This document shows positions 53,221 through 58,534 of a stretch of DNA of 58,534 nucleotides, one piece after another. Source of the DNA: a virus; IMG/VR virus record IMGVR_UViG_3300017763_000017, positions 1 through 58,534 of that record; one strand, given 5' to 3'. Position 1 is the stretch's first letter. Each line of letters begins with the position of its first letter. The notes beneath the pieces are model-generated. The model ran no database searches, had not been told where the DNA came from, and saw only the letters and a program-made list of their open reading frames with translations. Position numbers and translations under genes: made by a program.

Positions 53221-54225
53221 TTATCCCTCATCTTCCTGTGCTAAATTGTAAACCTCAGAACGACAAAGCAATCTAGGAGCAGTGATCTCTCCGTATGAAG
53301 CTTCTTGTTGTGAGCCTCCAACATCAACTCTAACGACAGGTTCAATCTCTTTGTAAGATAATGTAAGTTGTGTTCTTAGTGGATAAGTATTTCCGTTATT
53401 GTCTAATGCAACGGATGTTGTATCGTGAACTGCAGTTACGTTGTATAGAACCAGTAACTTAGGTTGACCCAAATATGCGAGTGGTGCAGACTGTGGCGGA
53501 ATTGTAACTCCACCATCTTCTCCTACGACTGCATGGTCCATTCTCCAAATTGGTGGTGTTGCAATCAAGTCTCTATTGGAAATTGAGTCTTCAAAAGATT
53601 TAGGGAATGAATATGCTTCCAATTGAGCGATCATGTTTAAAACACCGTTCTCACCATAGATATCGGCTGCAGATTTTGCAACAAAATCATATGCGAGTGT
53701 ATAGTTTCTTTCGACGGAACCTGTATAGAATAGTTCTTGATTTGACATACCAATCGCAGGTTGGTCTGTAGCCATACTAGCCTGACTCCGAAGCATGTCT
53801 ACGGCACCGAGAGCACCAGTAACCAGTTTATTTCCTGCGTTTGCTGCAACACCGGTTGCCATTGCACCAAGAGTTGAAGCTCCGTCTACACCTGCACCTT
53901 GTTGTGCAAGGCCCTTCTTTGCTGCACCTATCAACCCCTGAAGTTTATTATCCAACGAAGGGAACCCTGTACTTCTTTTACCCGAAGGAGAAGATAGTTT
54001 TTGTAGAGAATACGCAAAGCTAGTTTCTACTTGAGTATAATTGTGTGTAGTAATTCTACTTAACTGCTGAGGCATGGGAACAAACCACGTATCCAGTTTG
54101 GTATCACTACCTTTACCACCAGCAATTGCTGCTCTGGAGTCCAGTGTATTTGCCTGATATGCACTAAGTGCAATATAATCTGAAAAGCTGTCTCTTCTTG
54201 TGTCTTGAGATAGTATTGTTGGCAT
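53221..54225 (-). CDS. 48: Baseplate tail tube cap gp48-like
   Basis: This 334-residue protein has an N-terminal helical region with TQVETSFAYSLQKLS, an Ala/Gly-rich middle (LIGAAKKGLAQQGAGVDGASTLGAMATG), and FYTGSVERNYTLAYDFVAKSAADIYGENGVLNMIAQLEAYSFP (about 166-208). The latter matches gp48 proteins of marine T4-like phages. It ends RAQLTLSYKEIEPV-like strands. gp48 starts the tail tube on the hub. It is divergent from gp4, with a shared TATATATA between them. Confidence 0.72.
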   Translation of the reverse strand: MPTILSQDTRRDSFSDYIALSAYQANTLDSRAAIAGGKGSDTKLDTWFVPMPQQLSRITTHNYTQVETSFAYSLQKLSSPSGKRSTGFPSLDNKLQGLIGAAKKGLAQQGAGVDGASTLGAMATGVAANAGNKLVTGALGAVDMLRSQASMATDQPAIGMSNQELFYTGSVERNYTLAYDFVAKSAADIYGENGVLNMIAQLEAYSFPKSFEDSISNRDLIATPPIWRMDHAVVGEDGGVTIPPQSAPLAYLGQPKLLVLYNVTAVHDTTSVALDNNGNTYPLRTQLTLSYKEIEPVVRVDVGGSQQEASYGEITAPRLLCRSEVYNLAQEDEG

Positions 54226-54241
54226 ATTTTCTCCCTATGTC

Positions 54242-54249
54242 TATATATA
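54242..54249. promoter_or_regulatory. Symmetric TATATATA between divergent gp48 and gp4
   Basis: The palindromic TATATATA is 7 of 8 with TATAAATA on both strands. Only 27 bases separate the two genes, so it may serve as a bidirectional late promoter. For gp4 the ATG follows three bases after it, without a ribosome site. Confidence 0.45.
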
Positions 54250-54252
54250 CCG

Positions 54253-54684
54253 ATGGCATATAAATCCAGATATAAACCAAATAACCCAAGCAAGTACGTC
54301 GGTGACGTAGATAAGATAGTTTGTAGGTCTACTTGGGAAAGAAAAATGTGCAAATTTCTGGATCTCAATGAAAACGTAATCTCATGGGCGTCAGAAGAAT
54401 TAGCAATCCCCTATTTTTCTCCGGTCGATGATAAATGGCATCGATACTATCCAGATTTCATGTGTAAAATCAAAAACAAAACCGGGTCCATAGACAAACT
54501 GATCATAGAAGTCAAACCGGAAAAGCAAACAAAACCACCCAAGTCTAAAAAACAAACAAGAAATTATTTGAGAGAGATGAAAACTTTTGCCATAAATACC
54601 TATAAGTGGGAAGCAGCAGAAAAATTCTGCCAAGAAAATGGTTGGGTCTTTAAAATCTTAACAGAAAAGGATCTCTTCAAATGA
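54253..54684 (+). CDS. 4: Head completion protein gp4
   Basis: This 143-residue protein matches T4 gp4 (150) from the first residue: MAYKSRYKPNNPSKYVGDVDKIVCRSTWERKMCKFLDLN (T4: MAY....P.N.SKY.GD...I.YRS.WE). It continues with IPYFSPVDDKWHRYYPDFMCK and IIEVKPEKQTKPPK. gp4 completes filled heads before tail attachment. The D/E...EVKP pattern resembles a nuclease-like fold. No Shine-Dalgarno site is seen. The stop overlaps the next start (ATGA). Confidence 0.92.
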   Translation: MAYKSRYKPNNPSKYVGDVDKIVCRSTWERKMCKFLDLNENVISWASEELAIPYFSPVDDKWHRYYPDFMCKIKNKTGSIDKLIIEVKPEKQTKPPKSKKQTRNYLREMKTFAINTYKWEAAEKFCQENGWVFKILTEKDLFK

Positions 54685-55292
54685 ATCTATCCACAATAAA
54701 GAACAAGTTCTTTAACTATGATCGCGTACTCAGACAGAATCGTTTTTCTGTGGATATGTCGTTTGTTAGTCCTGTTGATGGCGGCGGCGTTTTTGCTGCA
54801 GGAGAACCTGCAGTTCTTGTTTCATCGCCAACAGTAAACCTGATGATGGCACCATTTGAGTTTCAAAATGTTCCTATCAATATACCAGTAAAAAGAGAAC
54901 CACAGCAAGATTTGTTAATTCGTTTTTATGCAGTAGAAAGTTTGGATATATACACCCAACTCCTAACATTGATCAAACAATATGGTGGTGAGCCAACTGT
55001 AGCGAATGCAAGACCGACTGCTTACGCACCCGGCACTTTTTATAATGACACCATAAGAAATAACAGAATTTTAGTTAGAATGATCACATCCGATGGTAGA
55101 CCGGGTGGTATTAACCCACAGTCAGACGGAGCGGTAAATTACATACAGTATGCTGATGCATATCCACACTTTATACAGCCGATAAATTTCAGTTCGGAAT
55201 CTGATTCACAACCACTTACATTCGACGTACTATTTAAATATGCATACAACTTTACCAGATACGAGGCTCAACTCGGCGGTACTAACTTTTGA
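54681..55292 (+). CDS. Baseplate-tail tube initiator gp54-like
   Basis: This 203-residue protein has YDRVLRQNRFSVDMSF (about 13-28), EPQQDLLIRFYAVESLDIYTQLLTLIKQYGG (about 73-103), and ADAYPHFIQPINFSSESDSQPLTFDVLFKYAYNF (about 158-191). The order matches the tube-fold protein gp54 of T4 (FQRNNMFSCVF, LDPLVISFRMDS, ITTFDVTFAYRVM). It is shorter than T4 gp54 (320). The call is a pattern match; another tube-fold protein is possible. It overlaps gp4 by four bases. Confidence 0.5.
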   Translation: MNLSTIKNKFFNYDRVLRQNRFSVDMSFVSPVDGGGVFAAGEPAVLVSSPTVNLMMAPFEFQNVPINIPVKREPQQDLLIRFYAVESLDIYTQLLTLIKQYGGEPTVANARPTAYAPGTFYNDTIRNNRILVRMITSDGRPGGINPQSDGAVNYIQYADAYPHFIQPINFSSESDSQPLTFDVLFKYAYNFTRYEAQLGGTNF

Positions 55293-55304
55293 GTGAGATA
55301 ATAA

Positions 55305-56036
55305 ATGATACATGAAATAATAAAGAAAAGTATCCCAGAATATACATGTAAACTTCCCATTAGTAAAAAAGAAATAAAGATACGTCCCCTTCTAGTGAAG
55401 GAAGAGAAGTTTATAACCCAAATAAATGAATTATCAGAATCACTCTCTGATAAGTTGTACTCGCTAACGCAGTTAGTAAACTCTTGTTGTGAAAACAAAA
55501 TAGATTCTATGAAAATTTCTATGTTTGATTTCCAATACCTATTGGTTGATATTAGAAAACGATCAATAACAGAAGAAACCAAGATGAAAATCCAGTGTCC
55601 ATACACAGAAGAACCTGTGGTAGTTACTATAAATTTTAATGAATTGCTTGCTAATGCAAATACTGGTAAAAAGACAAAGCAAGTAAAAATTAATGATACT
55701 ACATTACTAAAACTACGAGCGCCTAATGTAAATGATGCACTATCTGTAGGTGGTAATATATCAACCGATGATGATATTATGAATTTAATTGCACAAGTAT
55801 TAACTGATCTAGAAACAGAACACAAATCAATAGATTTGAAGGCAGAACCTATAAATGAAAAATTACAAATTATAGAATCGTTACCTAGAACCACATACAC
55901 AGAATTAAAAGAATTTGTACTCACCAGTTTTTTCATACTAAATTTGAAGTATCAAACATCAGATTCTATCGAAAGGACGGTGAAAGTTTCTGACTTTGCA
56001 AATTTTTTAAGGTTTTATTCGGATACGCTGACTTAG
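55305..56036 (+). CDS. 26: Baseplate hub assembly protein gp26
   Basis: This 243-residue protein matches gp26-like baseplate proteins: MIHEIIKKSIPEYTCKLPISKKEIKIRPLLVKEEKFI (1-37), then FDFQYLLVDIRKRSITEETKMKIQCPYTEEPVVVTINFNELL. In T4, gp26 (208) and gp51 act in hub assembly before tape-measure-dependent tube growth. Ten codons before the stop lies a perfect -1 slippery heptamer, TTTTTTA (56003-56009), leading into the next ORF. A weak GAG-type ribosome site precedes the start. Confidence 0.8.
   Translation: MIHEIIKKSIPEYTCKLPISKKEIKIRPLLVKEEKFITQINELSESLSDKLYSLTQLVNSCCENKIDSMKISMFDFQYLLVDIRKRSITEETKMKIQCPYTEEPVVVTINFNELLANANTGKKTKQVKINDTTLLKLRAPNVNDALSVGGNISTDDDIMNLIAQVLTDLETEHKSIDLKAEPINEKLQIIESLPRTTYTELKEFVLTSFFILNLKYQTSDSIERTVKVSDFANFLRFYSDTLT
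56003..56009 (+). promoter_or_regulatory. -1 ribosomal frameshift heptamer TTTTTTA
   Basis: T TTT TTA lies in the correct phase (X XXY YYZ) within gp26: codons AAT TTT TTA AGG. A -1 slip enters a frame open from here to 56197, through the ATG of the 48-residue ORF. This is the architecture of lambda-type G/GT tail chaperone genes. The fusion would have about 298 residues. Confidence 0.7.
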
Positions 56037-56053
56037 TTAAGGTATTGCAGCTT

Positions 56054-56200
56054 ATGTTTAAAATGACAGAAAATACCAAACTGAATCTACATGAGATAGA
56101 AAACATGATCATATGGGAACGTGATGTTTACGTCACCATGATGAACATGGAAATAGAAAAGAAAAACGAAGAAATTAGAGAAAGAAGATTAACCTCATGA
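56054..56200 (+). CDS. Small ORF at gp51 position; likely frameshift extension of gp26
   Basis: As a separate ORF this is 48 residues (MFKMTENTKLNLHEIENMIIWERDVYVTMMNMEIEKKNEEIRERR, written here as motifs: NLHEIENMIIWERD, then MEIEKKNEEI). No clear ribosome site precedes its ATG. The same frame extends upstream to the TTTTTTA site at 56003, so most product may be a gp26 fusion. In T4, gene 51 follows 26. The stop overlaps the next start (ATGA). A hub assembly role is inferred. Confidence 0.65.
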   Translation: MFKMTENTKLNLHEIENMIIWERDVYVTMMNMEIEKKNEEIRERRLTS

Positions 56201-56703
56201 CGGATCAAATAAAAATACTAAACGAAGCAAAAGAAACACTGTCTTTTAAAAATATTACTGATACCATGATGAAGTCTGCTCCAGCAGGAATGATGGATCA
56301 AGTTGACAGCCTTTCTGGTGGAATTAAAGATATGTTTATGCAGGAACTAGGTGGCATGGTAGATATGGAAGATACCGGTCTCAAAGATCTATTTGGTTCT
56401 ATACTACCAGAAGAAGTTAAAAATTTTCTTGGATTCGATTCAACTCCAGAACTGAAGGATGCTGAAACCCCAGATACAATGGGACCACACATGCCATCAG
56501 AAACTCAACAGAGAGTTGATGTTCAAAATCAACAAGCAGCAGATGCTTCAAGTAGATCAATTAATAACCCCTCGGCAGAAAACCAAGGGGTCATTAAGGA
56601 CATGTCTAAAGCGACTACACCAAATGCAGATCCAGAAAATTCTGTTTATGCAATGCAGGCTTCGATAAACTCACCACCTGCACATAGAACAAATTTCCTA
56701 TGA
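56197..56703 (+). CDS. Hypothetical protein after gp26/gp51
   Basis: This 168-residue protein has an amphipathic helical N-terminal half (TLSFKNITDTMMKSAPAGMMDQVDSLSGGIKDMFMQELGG, about 13-52) and a polar C-terminal half rich in Gln, Ser, Asn and Ala. I do not recognise a family. It starts at the gp51-position stop and ends six bases inside the convergent gp32 gene. It might be a hub or tape-measure related accessory protein, by position only. An imperfect hairpin (56567-56591) in its 3' part could affect gp32 termination. Confidence 0.5.
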   Translation: MTDQIKILNEAKETLSFKNITDTMMKSAPAGMMDQVDSLSGGIKDMFMQELGGMVDMEDTGLKDLFGSILPEEVKNFLGFDSTPELKDAETPDTMGPHMPSETQQRVDVQNQQAADASSRSINNPSAENQGVIKDMSKATTPNADPENSVYAMQASINSPPAHRTNFL

Positions 56704-57558
56704 TTCATTTGCGAGCTTTTCGAAGTAGTCAAGAGCATCGCTCTCTTCCGAAACTTCTTCTCTCGCACTCTTTGGTTCTTCGACAGTCTCTACAGTTTCT
56801 TCGTTCTTTTCTGTAGATCGAACATCCTCACCAAGAACAGCGTCAAGACGCACCTTCAGTGCTTCATAGGTCTTGAACTGATCATCTGCAATAAACGCCT
56901 GTAGAGAATATTGCTTCTTCCAAAGATCCTCTAGGACAGAATCCTGTCCGTCGAATAGAGCATCGGGAGAATCAAACTCCGACTTGTCGTAGTTGATATA
57001 ACCAGCAACCTTACGAACCTTGAGCTTGAAGTCAGCACCTTCCCAGAAATCAAACGGGTTGATTGCCTTTTCATCTTCAAACTCCGGAGACATGGATTCG
57101 TTGATCTTATCGAAGATCTTCTTACCATACTTGTAGAGAAAGTTCTTTCCTTCGTTCTGAGGATTGGCAGGATCACTGATCACCAGAATGTTGGAGATGT
57201 ACTGCATCTTACGCTTACGAGCACGAGCGATGTCCTTGTCTGAATCTAGACCAGACGACCAGAGCTTGTTGTTGGTCTCACACAGAGGACATTTGCCACC
57301 GATAGTGGTAGGGCAGTTCTCGATGAACCAACCACCCGGACCCTGAAATGCATGTGAGTAGAGCTTCACAAAGGGAAGATCTTCCTGTCCAAACGCAGGG
57401 AGGAATCGAATAACGGCATATCCGTTGCTCGACTTATCCAGTTCGGGTCGCCAAAATCGATCGTCCTTATATGAGTTCTTAGACTCAGACTTTTCGATCT
57501 TCTCCTGAAGACTCTTGGTGCTACTACCTGACTTCTTCTTCATGTCTGCAAAATTCAT
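56698..57558 (-). CDS. 32: Single-stranded DNA-binding protein gp32
   Basis: This 286-residue protein has an N-terminal helical basic region (about 1-25), DRFWRPELDKSSNGYAVIRFLP (about 33-54), and a zinc motif CPTTIGGKCPLC (82-93, three Cys visible). The C-terminus is acidic and Ser/Glu-rich (EETVETVEEPKSAREEVSEESDALDYF), typical of gp32 for partner binding. T4 gp32 (301) coats ssDNA and represses its own mRNA. Codons are GC-rich for this genome. A consensus promoter and two leader hairpins precede it. Confidence 0.95.
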   Translation of the reverse strand: MNFADMKKKSGSSTKSLQEKIEKSESKNSYKDDRFWRPELDKSSNGYAVIRFLPAFGQEDLPFVKLYSHAFQGPGGWFIENCPTTIGGKCPLCETNNKLWSSGLDSDKDIARARKRKMQYISNILVISDPANPQNEGKNFLYKYGKKIFDKINESMSPEFEDEKAINPFDFWEGADFKLKVRKVAGYINYDKSEFDSPDALFDGQDSVLEDLWKKQYSLQAFIADDQFKTYEALKVRLDAVLGEDVRSTEKNEETVETVEEPKSAREEVSEESDALDYFEKLANES

Positions 57559-57571
57559 ATTTTGCCTTTCC

Positions 57572-57617
57572 CCGAGGAACTACCTCGGTACGAGTAGATA
57601 TCGGGACCATCCCGATA
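57572..57617 (-). promoter_or_regulatory. gp32 leader with two tandem hairpins
   Basis: Minus-strand hairpin 1 is an 8-bp stem TATCGGGA/TCCCGATA with loop TGG (57617-57599). Hairpin 2 is CCGAGG, loop TAGTT, CCTCGG (57588-57572). Both lie in the ~58-base leader, and TACTCGTA is repeated before each. T4 gp32 autoregulates via a leader structure, so the same is likely here. Confidence 0.6.
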
Positions 57618-57622
57618 CGAGT

Positions 57623-57650
57623 ATTATAACACAAAACAACCCAGTGTCAA
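57623..57650 (-). promoter_or_regulatory. Consensus sigma70 promoter for gp32
   Basis: TTGACA (57650-57645) and TATAAT (57628-57623) are both perfect, with a 16-base spacer. The -35 overlaps the gp33 stop. Transcription would start near 57616, at the first leader hairpin. Confidence 0.8.
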
Positions 57651-57865
57651 AAGGGAAGTTCGGATAATTTTGGAAGGAGATTGATTTCTTCTCCTTCTAT
57701 CTTTATCTTTTCCATAATGGGCTTTGATATAAACTTAGCACCCATTTCCGGACCAAATCCGAATCTTTCAGAAACTGCCAATACGGCATCTATATAAGAA
57801 TCTTGCGATTCCTCTACATACTTCATCACTTCAATACAAAACTTATTCTTAAAATCATTTGTCAT
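57647..57865 (-). CDS. 33: Late transcription co-activator gp33
   Basis: This 72-residue protein has KYVEESQDSYIDAVLAVSERFGFGPEMGAKFISKPIMEKIKIEGEEINLLPK (about 15-66), the pattern of gp33 in marine T4-like phages. Position next to gp32 supports this. In T4, gp33 (112) joins RNA polymerase to the gp45 clamp; its hydrophobic C-terminus binds the clamp, and here the end is LSELPF. It would work with gp55 and gp45 of this window. Confidence 0.75.
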   Translation of the reverse strand: MTNDFKNKFCIEVMKYVEESQDSYIDAVLAVSERFGFGPEMGAKFISKPIMEKIKIEGEEINLLPKLSELPF

Positions 57866-57871
57866 ATAATA

Positions 57872-58108
57872 TCAATCTTCAAGTATTTTTTTCAAAAATC
57901 CGCGCTTTTTCTTTACAGGCTTAGGTGCCTCTGTTACTACTGGATCTGCTTTTTTCTTTACTACTTTCTTTGGTTTTGTGGTAGATCCTATCCAGACCCA
58001 CCCGCTTCGTGTCTTTTCCCATGATCCTTGATTGTTCTTTGCATGATTTGCTCTAAAGAACGGTGCTCTAGAATCATCGTTTGATAATACCCAGAATTTA
58101 CTTGCCAT
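57872..58108 (-). CDS. Small basic hypothetical protein upstream of gp33
   Basis: This 78-residue protein begins MASKFWVLSNDDSRAPFFRANHAKNNQGSWEKTRSGWVWIGS (1-42), then a Lys/Pro-rich tail (KPKKVVKKKADP, KPVKKKRGFLKKIL). I chose ATG 58108, with AGGAAG six bases before it, rather than the upstream in-frame start. It could bind nucleic acid or RNA polymerase, but I know no family. A strong sigma70 promoter lies immediately upstream. Confidence 0.5.
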   Translation of the reverse strand: MASKFWVLSNDDSRAPFFRANHAKNNQGSWEKTRSGWVWIGSTTKPKKVVKKKADPVVTEAPKPVKKKRGFLKKILED

Positions 58109-58121
58109 TTTTGTCTTCCTT

Positions 58122-58150
58122 ATTCTAGCAGTGAATATAAAAAATGTCAA
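58122..58150 (-). promoter_or_regulatory. Sigma70-type promoter with extended -10 for gp33 operon
   Basis: TTGACA (58150-58145) is followed after 17 bases by TAGAAT (58127-58122), preceded by TGC (extended -10). The predicted start, near 58115, falls within the AGGAAG ribosome site of the first gene, leaving a leader of only about 7 bases. Confidence 0.6.
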
Positions 58151-58156
58151 CTTTAA

Positions 58157-58164
58157 TATATATA
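58157..58164 (+). promoter_or_regulatory. Late-type TATATATA before the right-end plus-strand gene
   Basis: TATATATA is 7 of 8 with TATAAATA, as between gp48 and gp4. A start near 58170 would leave CGGAGA intact before the ATG at 58188. Confidence 0.4.
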
Positions 58165-58187
58165 CTAGTAATCAATCGGAGAATATC

Positions 58188-58534
58188 ATGTCCATAACCG
58201 TAAACACTGCAGGTGGAACTGCCTGTCTTTCAACAGAGTTTGGTACTTCGCCTGTAGGTGCAACATGTCATCTACCGCTCAATAAAATTGTATGGGGAGA
58301 CGATAGTGTTTCCCATAAAGTAAACGAAACATACCCACTTCCAGTACAGATAATGGAAATTACAGGTGAAGCAATTGCATTCACTGGTAACATGGGTGCA
58401 AGTGGGTCATTTCCAATAGAAAACACAATAAATGGTTCTTCTTTGGAATATATTGCAATAGCAGGAAGCACCGATGGTAACACCCCAGTAGGTGTAACTG
58501 GTAACATTACAATACAAAACTTTCCCGGTGGAAA
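58188..58534 (+). CDS. Virion-like protein, C-terminus cut by window edge
   Basis: The frame is open from ATG 58188 to the right edge, at least 115 codons. GGAG lies six bases upstream. The sequence is Gly/Thr/Asn-rich with beta-like segments (FGTSPVGATCHLPLNKIVWGDDS, ITGEAIAFTGNMGASGSFPI, VGVTGNITIQNFPGG). The style is that of fiber or decoration proteins of this window. Antisense frames here are ignored. A late-type promoter precedes it. The family is not recognised. Confidence 0.55.
   Translation, partial: MSITVNTAGGTACLSTEFGTSPVGATCHLPLNKIVWGDDSVSHKVNETYPLPVQIMEITGEAIAFTGNMGASGSFPIENTINGSSLEYIAIAGSTDGNTPVGVTGNITIQNFPGG

Noticed and set aside
55268-55936. 222-codon minus-strand frame opposite gp26
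   Set aside because: It is antisense to the recognised gp26 gene, and its protein is Ser/Phe/Ile-biased with no ribosome site.
58268-58507. Minus-strand frame at the right end
   Set aside because: It is antisense to the plus-strand gene starting at 58188, which has a proper ribosome site.

Overview
The window is part of the genome of a T4-like myovirus (exo-T-even type, probably marine). The evidence is a nearly complete, collinear T4 core: terminase gp16/gp17, sheath gp18, tube gp19, portal gp20, protease gp21, scaffold gp22, major capsid gp23, neck gp13/14/15, baseplate wedge and hub genes, the gp45-44-62-regA replication block, gp46/gp47, UvsW, UvsY, late sigma gp55, co-activator gp33 and ssDNA-binding gp32. 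The DNA is AT-rich, genes are packed with TGATG/ATGA overlaps, and almost all lie on the minus strand. Gene content resembles marine cyanophages and pelagiphages, but no photosynthesis genes, tRNAs or host-specific genes are seen here, so the host cannot be fixed.

Layout, left to right (minus-strand transcription runs right to left). 1-7654: adhesin or fiber-like virion proteins with collagen-like Gly-X-Y segments and shared N-terminal modules. 7689-18129: a 14-gene carbohydrate island with glycosyltransferases, two NTP-transferases, an HldE-like cytidylyltransferase, a HAD phosphatase, a GDPD-like enzyme, two methyltransferases and a phosphoribulokinase-class II aldolase fusion. 18136-20886: regA, gp62, a GroES-like protein, gp44 and gp45. 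20886-24447: small unknown proteins, a SPPY-type DNA methyltransferase and a PLP fold-type II enzyme-like protein. 24444-30877: gp46, a SET-like protein, gp47, gp55, an Sm-like protein, UvsW and UvsY. 30888-43074: head, packaging, tail and neck genes. 43116-54225: fiber-like protein and baseplate (gp8, gp7-like, gp6, gp25, a possibly split gp27-like hub, gp53-like, gp48). 54253-56703: a plus-strand island with gp4, gp54-like, gp26, a gp51-position ORF and an unknown gene. 56698-58108: gp32, gp33 and a small basic protein. A plus-strand structural-like gene runs off the right end.

The genes form a working programme. gp45/44/62, gp32, gp46/47 and UvsW/Y carry out replication and recombination. 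gp55 with gp33 and the gp45 clamp would direct late transcription from TATAAATA-type promoters, two of which are perfect matches in intergenic DNA (before gp22 and before the gp3-position gene). Strong sigma70-type promoters precede gp32, the gp33 operon and gp45. RegA and the structured gp32 and regA leaders suggest post-transcriptional control.

The most notable candidates are: a canonical -1 slippery heptamer joining gp26 to the gp51-position ORF; the kinase-aldolase fusion in the sugar island; the PLP-enzyme/methyltransferase pair; SET-like and GroES-like genes inserted in replication operons; and late promoters placed so close to start codons that leaderless mRNAs are predicted. All function calls come from reading the sequence; no database search was run.
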